Both the position numbers and the translations under genes were made by a program. A stretch of DNA of 64,000 bases from Kappaphycus alvarezii. Taxonomy: Eukaryota; Rhodophyta; Florideophyceae; Gigartinales; Solieriaceae. The stretch spans positions 124,001 through 188,000 of the forward strand of contig NADL03000535.1 in assembly GCA_002205965.3 (NCBI GenBank), given 5' to 3'. Each line of letters starts with the position of its first letter. Position 1 is the first letter of the stretch. Positions 19,798-30,040 of this stretch are shown here, piece by piece. The notes under the pieces are model-generated. The model worked only from the letters and a program-made list of their open reading frames with translations. It was not told the origin of the DNA and did not search any database.

Positions 19798-19814
19798 ATC
19801 TCCATGCGACGGCT

Positions 19815-20040
19815 GAACCATCACTCATTCCAACAAGGACAAAGGGGGGACCACAACAGTATTCCACCATCTAAATATGAGATCCAGACAGCTTGGAAAA
19901 CTTCTAGTGTAAGCATAAAAACTTACAGATGACGACAACCAAGACGAAGAAAACTCTGGACGAACCAACTTGCCGACGGTCTGACAGGGCTGCGCAGACC
20001 ACGTTCCTTGCGAGACTAGTTGGTACACACGCTCAAGCAC
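19815..20040 (-). repeat. Dispersed hairpin-bearing repeat, copy 1
   Basis: On the minus strand this contains ggtctgcgcagccct, a segment reading RPEFSSSWLSSSVS, and a small stem TGTAAG...CTTACA. Homologous pieces occur at about 20935-21003 (minus) and 52910-53100 (plus). The three copies diverge strongly and none keeps a convincing long frame. Confidence 0.6.
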
Positions 20041-20119
20041 TTACAATATAGGTCCTGCCAATGGTTTCATTACAAGTACAGAGGACTCCCAACCTTTCCA
20101 TTACTCACAGTAAACCAAC

Positions 20120-20217
20120 GTATACTGTACAGTAAGTGGTTACCCTCCTTACAGTAGTCCTGGTTTGCGATTGCTCTTGGCCGGAAAATTAAGTATACCA
20201 ACCCATTCAAGTAAACC
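20120..20217 (+). repeat. 98-bp direct repeat, copy 1
   Basis: Matches 20277-20374 over 98 bp with two substitutions. It begins GTATACTGTACAGTAAG. The spacing is 157 bp. Confidence 0.92.
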
Positions 20218-20276
20218 TAATTTTACCCATTGTGTATACAGTGTATTCCAGAGAACCTCCGTTCTGCGGGTATACC

Positions 20277-20374
20277 GTATACTGTACAGTAAGTGGTTAC
20301 CCTCCTTACAGTAGTCCTAGTTTGCGATTGCTCTTAGCCGGAAAATTAAGTATACCAACCCATTCAAGTAAACC
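20277..20374 (+). repeat. 98-bp direct repeat, copy 2
   Basis: Second copy of the 20120-20217 repeat. The spacer between them (ccagagaacctccgttctgc) has a diverged counterpart near 33595-33620, next to another TACTGTACAGTA palindrome, suggesting a dispersed element of which only pieces remain. Confidence 0.92.
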
Positions 20375-20597
20375 CAATTCCCCCCCTTGCGAGACTGTAA
20401 CAAAGACAGTAGGTTGAAAAGCGATAGGAAACAGCGAACTTTGAAAACCCTGTTCGAGTGGAAGAGCCGTCCTTACACGCCTTTCCCAGGTCGTCCCACG
20501 TGCGCCGGGGGCACGGGAGGACAATCCACTCTAGAGAACCATCAGCAACAACGGTGCAGCGAGAGACCTTGTGAACGTGTCATACGAACTCATGAGT

Positions 20598-20693
20598 GTC
20601 GTGCTAGACCACTGGGCCACTGCCGCGCGCAGCACCGTCGGAGGACTTGGAGAAAATAATGAAAAATGTGGTTCAGTTACTTTCTAATTCCAG
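20598..20693 (+). repeat. 96-bp direct repeat, copy 2
   Basis: Second copy of 18951-19046, in the same orientation, 1.65 kb apart. Confidence 0.85.
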
Positions 20694-20934
20694 CCCTAAT
20701 TATTTAGTCAGACCCTCAGTGTACACGATAGATGCATCCCACCCTTACCAAACCTAACTAAAATGCGTGCCACTTTATTGTATGTCGACAAGTCCGCACT
20801 ACACAGAATTGCGGGTTCTGCTAAACGGACGACTCCGGGCAATGGCTAAACCGATTGCCCACTCAAGCGAGAAAGGGACCGGAAGAAAACTCCACAACCT
20901 GAACCGCGGATTCAGGGGCTTAAAAAACTCCTAC

Positions 20935-21003
20935 TGTAAGCACATAGGCTTACAGATGGAGACGGCGACGACAAAGGCAGGAACTCCGGACGAGCGAGCT
21001 TGA
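20935..21003 (-). repeat. Dispersed hairpin-bearing repeat, copy 2 (fragment)
   Basis: On the minus strand it carries the same RPEF...SVSLCAY reading and a stem CTGTAAGC...GCTTACAG as the copy at 19815-20040. It ends close to where the subfamily B element leader begins. Confidence 0.5.
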
Positions 21004-21162
21004 GAAACAGCCCGCAAGACTGTACTTACCAAACCTCCATCATGCCTCCCCATTCCCCAAACGCCTAACAATCCCCCCCTCCTCGCGGCCGCCTCACCAT
21101 TTCCGTCTCCCGCGCGGCCGCCTTCTCTACCCGCATGGACCGCTCAGACGTCGTCCCCCTGG

Positions 21163-21855
21163 ATGCGCGCTCCGTACCCGGTCGTCGCGACCCGCCTGCC
21201 ACCCCGCCCATCCACCCCCTCCACACTGCGTCCGTTACCCTCAGTGCAGCTCCTAACCCTCGACCCCGCCATTGGTCAGAATGTCTTGAATCTCCCGAAG
21301 GCGCGCCATATGATTGACCATCCGGAAGATTTTTCTCCGGCCGACCTTGCCAGCGCCCGCGCCGTCCTCGCCACCGTCACCGACAAGCCCTGCCGCCTCG
21401 ACCCCCGCAGGGACGAGCCCGAACCAGTTTCCCCGCCTGCCTCTGGCCTCCTCCACGTTGGAGTCGCCCCGTCCGCTACGTCCTCCTTCCCCTTGTTCGA
21501 CACGGACCACCGCCAGCTCTGCTCGGCCGCCGCCCTCGCCAAGACAACCTTGCCCGACTTCGTCCTAGCATCGCACATTGGGAAATTGTTTTACCTATAC
21601 TTCCCCGCGCCGGCCCGTCCTGACGTTTTCAACGTCCTCGCCCAGCTTCGCCTAACCTACCCCGAAATGCAGGTTACGCCGCTCACGGTCACCCAAACCT
21701 GCTCCTCATTGGACATCTCCGCCGCCCAGGGTGTGGCCACCCGCCTGCAACGTGAGGTTTCTCGCCTTTTCAGCCCTAAGCTTCGTTCGTGGGTTGCCCC
21801 CCTCGTCCGCAACGCATTGGTGGTCTCCCTACGCCACAATGCCCCTCATTGCTGA
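21163..21855 (+). CDS. Subfamily B ORF1 protein, uncharacterised (possibly truncated)
   Basis: A 230-residue protein is homologous to the A ORF1 at 6884-7693. Shared blocks are LDPAIGQNVLNLPKA, LFYLYFPAPARPDVF and QGVATRLQRE...SPKLRSWVAPLVR. The start at 21163 corresponds to the MGTSY start of subfamily A. The frame ends early, after LRHNAP, whereas the A protein continues with a Pro/Lys-rich tail; a Pro-rich continuation is visible in another frame from about 21838, so a one-base lesion near 21840 probably truncates it. No catalytic motif is visible. Conservation between subfamilies while the RT frame decays shows this is a real element-encoded protein. Confidence 0.65.
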   Translation: MRAPYPVVATRLPPRPSTPSTLRPLPSVQLLTLDPAIGQNVLNLPKARHMIDHPEDFSPADLASARAVLATVTDKPCRLDPRRDEPEPVSPPASGLLHVGVAPSATSSFPLFDTDHRQLCSAAALAKTTLPDFVLASHIGKLFYLYFPAPARPDVFNVLAQLRLTYPEMQVTPLTVTQTCSSLDISAAQGVATRLQREVSRLFSPKLRSWVAPLVRNALVVSLRHNAPHC

Positions 21856-24800
21856 GGCGAGCCGTCCGACCCGCGGGAATCCCGCCCGCACACCTGTCCG
21901 CACACCGGCCGACAACACCGTCAAACCCCCCGCGCCTGCTCCGACCAAACACGCCGCAACCTCACCCGGCCCCGCACAAGCCCCCAAACGCCCCAACAGG
22001 GGCACCCCTCCTCCCCCCTGCCGCTCCCCGCCCCGCCCCTGGACAGACTCCCGACCTCACACTTCGGTCCCCGGGCTTTTCCTCGTCGGCGACAAAACGC
22101 CGTTGCCCTGTAACTGAAGAAGCCCTGGCGTCGGAGTTCCTCAAGGTGTCCAACGCACCGCCAGCGCCACGACCGTTCTCCCTCCCACCGTCGCCTCCGC
22201 GGCAACGAAGGGTAAGGAGTCCGCCTCGCCCGTCCCCATGCAGCCGTTGATGGCTGGCATGCAAGGTGTGGAGGAGCGCCTCCATCAGCCAAGAGGCCAG
22301 TCGGCCTAATGCCGCTCCTCCACACCATGGAATTGGAGCACCCCATGGAATCGGACCACCCGCCCCATAATACATCAGCGTCTTTCCCCTTGCCCACTCC
22401 CCTGGAAATCCTCTCTACACCCTACCGCGAGACGGATATCTTCCAGGTTATCCCTGCTCCCTGCCTAACCCAGTTTATCCTGCTCTTTGTCAAGTTGATG
22501 AAAGCTGCGGCGAATGCTCGCGGTGAAGACGCTACTCAGCGAGCATTAGTTGACATCCACATGTTGCCCACGGCTGTCCTCCATCGCTGTCTTTGGGGAG
22601 AGCGCGGATGGCGGGACCCCAAGAGCCAACGGATCGCCCTCCGAGAACGTCTCCGTCGTGCGCACACGGGCTCACAGTGGGACTCTGGGCTGAAGCTCTC
22701 GCAGCTCATCAACCCCGGCTTGAATGGTGGGAAGGAAGCAAGGTGTGTGCCCCAAAAGTCCCCGGCGGCACCGGGCGCGCCCATCGTGCAGAGGCCCCTT
22801 GCGCTGATGCGTGATACGGTAAGGCCATGCGCGCCGTCCACAATGGCCCGCTCGCTGACGTCAACTACCCGGCGACGATTCAACCCGGGATCTGCACCCG
22901 TCCCGCCGCGCCCTGTTTCGCCGCTCCCGGAAGGACGACTCCCGCCGCCCTCGTGCATCACCGAGGCCGCTTTGGAACACGCAGTCCGCGGGGTCCCGCG
23001 GGACACCGCCGCCGGACTCGAACGAATGCCGTCCCGCTGGTTCCACCTCCTAGTTAGGACTCGCGTCAGTCCTGAAGCCGGCGTGACCGGTCTGCGTGTC
23101 CTGACTCACGTTTCCCGGCTCGCACGGGGGCAACTCCCGGACGCTGTGCGGACGCTCTGCTCCCCCTCGTGGCAGCGGTGATGCTCCTTCCGCTCTAGCC
23201 GACTCCCGACAAGGTCCGCTCGATCGCCATCGGGTCTGTGCTTCGCAGGATAGTGACGAAGGCACTGCTACCAGCCGCAATAGCCGATTCACATTCGGTT
23301 CTTTCGCCGCGTCAGACGGCCGACGGTGTCAAAGTCGGGTTGGACTCTATTGTCCACGACACCTGCACGACACTACGTCGCTTCTCCGCCACCCCGAACG
23401 TCGCCACGGTCCTTGCTACCGTGGTATAGTTGAACGAACAGAAAGGAGTGGATAGGGAAGACAGTTGAATGGGCTACAAGCAAGTATGGAAGGGGCAGGG
23501 TCTACCACCTTTGCTTAGTGACTAGCGTAAAATAAATTCTTCTTGGGCCTGAAGTTGACTCTCAACTTCCTAGCTATTTTGGACTGGGCTTGAAGTTGTC
23601 TGCCATCTTGCTTCACCTCCACTAAAGGAAGCAGTTTACTAGGCTTATATAGACTTTGGCTACCCCAAAAGTCCCAAACAAACATACTAATAACCATAAA
23701 ATGCATTCACGGGAATCGTGTGAACCAGAGAGACTATTAGAAGATATTTTCTCAACGTAAATATCTAGGTGCCATACCCATGCCAGCCACCCATCGGTCA
23801 GGGGTGGGAATTGATGTGGCCACTACATAGACCTTTCAGAGTCACTCGTAGTATCACCCTTAACCTGGAACTGTACTGACATCTACTATAACAGCGTGTC
23901 CTAAAATAAAAAAATCAACCGATGAATTTGCCACACTCACCCAAATTAAAAATATCTTGCAAATTCAAAAACTGTAAAAACATCTTCCCAGTTCCGATAC
24001 TGTATACAATTATGGTCCTCATCTAGATTTTTTTCGTTTGCGAATTTGCCCACATCAGTCCTCAAAGACGCCAACAAGGCCTTTAACTGTTGTGATTGGC
24101 AGTCTATACTGGACCACCCACCAATGCTCGCCCCCTCGCTAGGCCGTTTCACATGATCTACGGCCGCATACAACCGCCTTTGCTCATACCGAACCGGGAT
24201 CGCACCGTCATACCAAGTGCTCAGGGCACCCATCAGGGTGACCCGGCAAGCATGTTGTTGTTCTCGCTTACGACCCAACCCCTGATCCGTCGGGCAGCTG
24301 AGATCCCCAAAATTGCTCTCTGCCAATGGTACACTGATGACGGCACGATTGTCGGGACCCTTGGCGACATTCATCAGGCGTTCAGGCTCCTCCCCCGAGA
24401 TGGCCCCACGGTTGGCTTCTATGTCAACCCACGTAAGACACGGATCTATTGGCCTCACGTCATGCCTCCGGATCTAGCAGCCGTCTTAGCGTAATTACCT
24501 CTCGCAGAATGCTCGCGGGACTGCTTTCCGCTCGTCGGGCCCCCACCGGCAACAGAGCGTTCACGGAGAGTTTACTACGGTCCAAGATAGCGCAATGCCG
24601 CCGCACCCTGGACCGCCTCCTGCTGCTCCGCGACGCCCGCGCCCGGTTCCACATGCACCGGATCTGTGTCTCTGCATGCCTCCTATCACATGCATTCAAG
24701 CTCTCAGATCCGCGCTTAGCTGAGACCGCTGCAGAAGAATTCGATGATCCAAAACGGACATCATATGAAAAGTTACATGTCATCGCACTCACGGACCGAG

Positions 24801-26014
24801 CCTAGGACTAAGTCTGCCTCCTCATGCACCTCGGCGGTCAGGGCTTCGAAAGCATCGCCTCGTTCCTCCATGGTGCAGCCACCGCCAGCATCATTGATGC
24901 TGCGCCCGCACGGCAGCGGACTTCCGCATACGCCACGCCGCGTGCTTGTGCACTAGCTTCTGGCCGCTTCCGCGGCGACCGGTCCTTCCTCCTCCGTCAG
25001 GCTGGGCCTTCGCTCCGCCGTTTGGCCCTCTCCATCCCTGGGATTGTCGACATTTCGACCCTTGACCTTCTCACTCTAGCTTCTTCACCCACCAACACTC
25101 TAACCCTTCTCAAGCGGTTGCAGCAAGAGGCGCGGGCAAAAGTTCATTGGCACGACGAATCCTGGGCGACTGCCCCAAACCCGACCGCTCACAGCGACGC
25201 TGACGTCCGCCACCGCATCCGTGGCTTAGCAATCCGCCGCAGCCCCGCTGCGGCCTTTCTCTTCGCCCAACCCATGGCAGCAACGAAGGTGCACACCACA
25301 CACTGGCAGACCATGCTCCGGACTGCCAGTGTATGATGACTCGATACCCTTCAACTGCCACTACTGTGACAACCCCTTGGACACCCTCGGGGATCACGCT
25401 GCCGACCTCTGCTGCCCTGGTTTCGACCCTCGTCACCGCCATGACTCGCTCTGTTATGCGTTTGCGACACACGTTACCTGCGCTGCAGGTCATGATATTC
25501 GGCACGAGGTTCTGGTCCTCGTCCTAGGCATTGAGCACCGCCCCGCCAATATCCATGTACAACCCACCCGACGCCGGAAGGCACAATGTTGCGCCACATT
25601 GCGTGCGATATCAGTGTCGTGTCGCCGTTCAAGGCCGCAGTTCGCACCAAGGCGACGCAGGTTGCCGGTGGCACTGCCGAAGTTGCGGCCGGCGATAAGG
25701 TTACAACACTGGAACGCAACGGCGCCCGACGCCTCCCCGCTTCCTCAACTGACCCACCTTCTGCGCCATACACTCCGAATTTCACGTTTCTAGCTGTGGC
25801 GTTTGATTCCCTGGGTGTCACTTCCTCTGGTAATATTGCATTTATCGAGGAGTTAGTTCCGCGGATCGCGTCCAAGTGTCACTCGACTCTTGGCGTTATT
25901 CGCCGTCGTATCTACCAGCGACTGAGTTGCATCCTCTGGTCATCCATCGCTCAAGCTATCCTGTCCCGATCCCCGATGCGCATGGACGACGAGGTACATC
26001 CGATTAGGTCTTAG
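21841..26014 (+). pseudogene. Subfamily B ORF2, frameshifted and interrupted
   Basis: Segments can be followed in order: a Pro-rich N-terminus; PTPLEILSTPYRETDIF...CLTQFILLFVKL (22390-22500); a degraded finger region to 23181; RT motif A split by the insertion at 23414-24057 (ATVL then KDANKAFN); AQGTHQGDPASML (about 24220-24255); a QWYTDDGT box in which YADD has become YTDD (about 24322-24345); a thumb; a CHYC...DHAADLCC...RHRH finger (about 25350-25445); and ACDISVVSPFK (about 25600-25635). The C-terminus ends DDEVHPIRS at 26014. Multiple frameshifts and stops make it non-functional. Confidence 0.85.
23414..24057. mobile_element. 644-bp TG...CA LTR-like insertion with 5-bp target duplication
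   Basis: The insert begins TGCTACCGTGG, ends GCCCACATCA, and is flanked by GTCCT on both sides (23409-23413 and 24058-24062). Removing it with one GTCCT restores the RT motif A reading ATVL-KDANKAFN, so the ends are exact. Terminal TG/CA and 5-bp duplication are the signature of retroviral-type integrase, so this is a solo LTR or a very short non-autonomous LTR element. About 330 bp at its left and 180 bp at its right match the 1.29-kb unit at 31569-32854; the middle, including that unit's acidic ORF, is absent here. Confidence 0.85.
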
Positions 26015-26075
26015 CCGTAGAGTCAGAACGTGCGCAGTCCCCAGTAGATACTGAATGCATTAAACTTCTTCGTCC

Positions 26076-26267
26076 CCCAAACCATATTTTTCAACTTCAA
26101 AATCTCCCCAAAACAAATACTTTTCCAACAATCAACCTCACCACCCTCATGCCCCCTTCCCTCTCGGCGCCCCCGCGCGCCCGCCCCCCTCCCGCCCGCC
26201 TTAGATGAGCGCATCCAATGCCGCCCAGGTCTCGCGTCCGCCCCGCCGCCCTCAAACCACCCAACAT
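26076..26267 (+). mobile_element. 5' leader fragment of another RLE non-LTR element
   Basis: This resembles the leader of copy 1 read from 7806 to about 7630: shared features are TTTTCCAACAA(T/C)CAAC, CACCACCCTCATGCCCCCTT and a CGCCCCGCCGCCC block. It lies in the same orientation as, and directly after, the subfamily B tail. It is cut at about 26267 by the end of the copia LTR. Confidence 0.75.
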
Positions 26268-26270
26268 TGG

Positions 26271-26540
26271 TGTTTTATTCTTGACCGTAACCTTAGGGTC
26301 TAGCCCTTTTACAAAGAACAGAGTAAAAATACACTTAGGTACTAGCTAGACCTCTCACACTAGACACACCAGAATATTATCGACTCCCTCTGCTGCAGCA
26401 TTGGGCTGCAGGATTATTTCGTGTATTTAGGAGAGATCCATAGAAGCTATTACGTTGTCCAGACCAAGTCACACATCACGATCCCAAACATGACCATAAT
26501 CAGGGCCATCTGTTTTACCTTCGTGCTAATTACGTCAACA
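26271..26540 (-). repeat. Candidate 3' LTR of the copia element
   Basis: On the minus strand, 28 bp after the pol stop, a purine stretch (GAGGGGAT) is followed at once by TGTTGACG. The segment runs about 270 bp and ends AATAAAACA (or AATAAAACACCA) against the RLE leader fragment. TG start, CA end and the adjacent polypurine tract support LTR status. No second copy was found for confirmation. Confidence 0.6.
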
Positions 26541-26635
26541 ATCCCCTCGAAGGAGAAACCGATCAACTACTTCATACCCAGTTTCTTGACAAAGCAGGTA
26601 AACTTTGTTTTTGCTAAAGGCTTAGTCACGATATC

Positions 26636-26706
26636 GGGAAATGGGGGGTTAATTTACTGTGGTAGATATGTGGGTTTGTATCCAGTAAATTTGTACCGGA
26701 GCGTAT
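26636..26706 (+). repeat. 71-bp repeat inserted in copia pol between GATATC hexamers
   Basis: GATATC occurs at 26630-26635 and 26707-26712. Excising the 71 bp with one GATATC restores MIADI-VTKPLAK. The inserted sequence is the same as 13099-13169. This makes it a very small mobile insertion with a 6-bp duplication. Confidence 0.75.
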
Positions 26707-26743
26707 GATATCTGCAATCATTTCTGATGTAGGCATGTACTGT

Positions 26744-27299
26744 GAAAATTGGAAAACTAGTTTTACACGTATTGGAAAAATATTTGATTGGTTTTCCATA
26801 TCGAATACAATGATGAAAAATTGTAGAACTTGACCTTTCCTATCAGAGGCCCACATTTTTATTGTGAATCAACGAAAAATAATTTTATCTATTTTCGCTG
26901 GCCTGTTTTATATTTTATTTCACATAAAGCAATTGTTATGTATTTCAGTTGGTTTTTTATATTCTGCAGTTATAATTACTGGAATTATATTACCGGCGAA
27001 ATATTATTTGGATTAATGTTCACCTGGATAATTATTCTATAGTTATTATTGAGCACAAATTTGGTATACAACAATTATTATACTGCTGGAATCATCTTGT
27101 AGCTTTCTGCTCTGATCTACAGTATAAATAGTCTTAGGCATTTAGATAATTTTTGCAGGCCTCGGGCCATCGAACCATCCCCGTCGATCAATAAATATTG
27201 GGTTTATATTTATTATTATTCTCAATCCCACTCAGGTAATTTATTATTCATTTATTCTGAATTATCTATTTTGGATCTACGTATATCATTTAATTTTTA
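26744..27299. mobile_element. 556-bp AT-rich insertion with 10-bp target duplication (Mutator-like candidate)
   Basis: The decamer CATGTACTGT flanks the insert at 26734-26743 and 27300-27309. Removing the insert with one decamer restores the copia RNase H/C-terminal reading AVQYM-PTSEMIAD. Target duplications of 9-11 bp are typical of Mutator-like DNA transposons. The ends show only weak inverted similarity (GAAAATT against GTAAAAATT) and there is no transposase, so it would be non-autonomous. The open frame inside (26830-27042) is an AT-rich artefact. Confidence 0.7.
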
Positions 27300-30040
27300 C
27301 ATGTACTGTACAGCGATCGTTCCATTCTTGACATTATCGCAAATCATCTGATTCTTTATGTCAATATGCTTCGATCTATTATTTACAATTCCATTCTCAG
27401 CCAGCTTGATACATCCAAGATTGTCCTCCTTGATAGTCATCTTGAGAGAAGCGCTAGTGCCGAAAACATATTCAAATTTGCTAAGCCATAGAGCTTCTCG
27501 AGTAGCATAAGCTATAGCGACATACTCGAATTCCGCTGAGCTTTGGGCGACACAAGTCTGCTGCTTATGGCGCCAACTCACAGGTCCTCCAACAAACATG
27601 AAAATGTAGCTACTAATGGATTTACCTGTTGGCTTGTCTTTACCCCAGTCTGAGTACTGTATCCCACGATCTCACACGCATCCCATTTCGTGTAGACGAT
27701 GCAAAGATCCTTGATCGATTTTAAGTATCTAAGGACATGCTCGGAAGCGTTCCATAATCTACGTGTAGGGCTGCTCGGGAATCTTGATAAATAGCCCGTA
27801 GCATGGGATACATCGGGGCGCGTGGTATTCGAGAGATGAATTAAGCTACCAACTAGCTGCTGATATGGGGTCACGTCGACATCGTCCTCAAAAGCACCAG
27901 TAAATACACTAAGAACCGGGCCTGTGGGCAAAGGGACTTGGGTAGGCGTACAGTCTTCCATACGAAAGAACATAATTATCATTTCAATCATTGGGCAGTG
28001 GTGAAGCTTGAAATGATTCGTGTCATCAATAATGGTAAAGCCAAGAAACTTTTCTGCATTCTCCTGCACTCTAACAGTGAACTACGCACTGTTCTCCTGT
28101 ACCGCACTTTCAATTAAATCATGATCGTTCCCAATGATCTTAATATCATCCACGTTTACAAGCATAATTATAGTACCCTTTCTGTGCTGCCTTATTTATA
28201 AGCCTGGATCTGCATATTATGATTCGAACTTCAAACCTAGTAAAACATTACGCAATCACTCTCGCGGAACCCAAGATGCCTGCCTCAAACTGTATATTGC
28301 CTTCAATAAGCGACAAACTAAGTGTTCAGAACCTTTCTTAACATAAACTTCCGGGTTTTGCATGTATATTTCCTCATTCAGCTCCGCGTTCAAAAAAGCG
28401 TTCTTCGCATCAAGCGTTACAGTTTCAGCGTTACGAGCGGAAAGGACCATAAAGAGCAGAAACTTCGAGTACTTGCATACTGGTGGAAATATTTCAAAGT
28501 ATTCTACGCCTTACTTCTGAGTGAACCCCTTGGTAACTAGACGCGCCTTATTTCTTTCTATTTTTACGTTAGAGTCCAGCCTAAGGTCTAATACCCACTT
28601 ATTCCTCACATATTTCCGCCCGGCTGGTAAGGGAACTAATTTACACGTGCGCTGCGTTTTTAATGACGCGATATCTGCATCCATTGCCTCCCGCCACTGG
28701 GTGGCATCTGTACGTGAATAGCACGTCCATTCTATCCGCATTCATAGCGGTATCTGTCATAAGTCAAGCTTTTTTAAAGTCAAGATTTTCAGGTGGTGCA
28801 CCTGCATTTTCCCGTGCTGTTCGGCGAAGCTGTGGTATGTGCTCAAGTTGTTCTGTGGGGGAAAAATAGAGGATTCAGTTGCTGCCCGCTCATCTTGAAT
28901 CGCCAACTGGATTGCAACCTCTTCTTCAGTGATGTCCGCACCCAGCATGTCAATATGGATTAATCCGTCATTTGTGGCCTTTCGTCGGGATTGGCAGCTT
29001 GATCCTCAATAAACTCAACATTTTGAGATAAATTAATGCTTCCAGTGCTAGGATCCAGAACGCGAAAGGCGTTCCCTCTGTCCTAACCCATGAAAAGACC
29101 TTCAACTGCTCGCGACTGGAACTTACCACGACGCTTTGCCTTGGTTGTGTGTACGAATGACTTACATCCAAAAACTCGAGCATGCTGTAGACTCGGTTTA
29201 TGGCCATGGATTACTCCATAAGGGGTCAACGTATCCTCGCAACTTCTCGTATACATCCGGTTGCGTAAATAGTTTGCATAATTGATGGCGTCAGCCCAAT
29301 AACTTTCTTGGCTGACGGATGGCAGCATCATTATCATGGTCCTGGCAATATACAGCAGAGTAAGATTTAACCTTTCAGCGCGGCTGTTTGACTCTGGGGA
29401 GAACGGCGTGGTGATTTCGTGAGTGGTGCCCTTTTCTGAAACCAGTCTTTTAAAACTGATCAAATATATACGCCTCCTCCATCAGTACGTAACCATCTTA
29501 CTTGTCTGCGATTCATCATGGTAAGGCTTGCTACCCTACAATTGAAGAACGTTTCGATCCCCTGTATAATCTATTGCAAGGCATCTTGCACTTGAATCTT
29601 CCTTCGAGTGAAGCTCACTAAAGAATAACCACTGTACTCGTCAATCAACATGACGAAGTACTGCAAATTTTAAAGTGAGCAGGCCTTACCTGGACAAAAA
29701 ATCTAAATAAACACTGTCCAGAGGATTCTCTGCGCGTTTTTCCACAGCTTTGCTTTAGCTAGGGTGTCAGCACGACTTGGCAACAGTACAAATCTGGCAA
29801 CGGCTATCATCTGTAGCCAATTTATTTATGAGCAATTTATTTATGAAAGGGAATGCCATCACATGTAGATAGCGAACACTACCCTGTATCGTACCCACGT
29901 TGCCCCAAATGCTGATTTCAAAGTTCCTTGGATTCGTCTAGTACTATCACGTGCGCAACCGGGACTCTAGTCCTTCAGCATGCCTTTCTACGGATATCAG
30001 CGCAGGTTAAATCCCAACGCGAGATTCTTGAGCCACCTGG

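Larger units (their letters stand above)
21030..26075 (+). mobile_element. RLE-type non-LTR retrotransposon, subfamily B, plus-strand copy
   Basis: This is the only plus-strand copy of the element class. It has ORF1 (21163-21855), a badly frameshifted ORF2 (about 21841-26014) and a tail ending ...gcattaaacttcttcg near 26075, homologous to the tail at 57-110. The left boundary is approximate; a C-rich leader begins around 21030. A 644-bp LTR-like unit interrupts the RT at 23414-24057. The tail is followed at once by the 5' leader of another element (26076-26267), repeating the head-to-tail pattern of the minus-strand stack. Confidence 0.85.
26568..29570 (-). pseudogene. Copia Pol: integrase, reverse transcriptase, RNase H
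   Basis: The integrase core is represented by RTDGGG near 29490 and HEITTPFSPESNSRAERLN...SYWADAINYANYLRNR...HARVFGCKSFVH (29463 to about 29090). RT starts at WREAMDADIASL...VRNKWVLD...KARLVTKGF (28741 to 28515), continues with LDAKNAFLNAELNEEIYM (about 28410), the VNVDD active-site box (VDD codons at 28146-28154) and PYQQLVGSLIHLSNTTRPD (about 27870). RNase H is SWRHKQQTCVAQSSAEFEYVA (27580-27520) with EDNLG and SKHIDIK. The C-terminus PTSEMIADI-VTKPLAKTKF...KKLGMK ends at 26568 but is split by the two insertions described separately. Frameshifts and stops occur between the blocks; the RT Asp pair survives. Confidence 0.85.
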
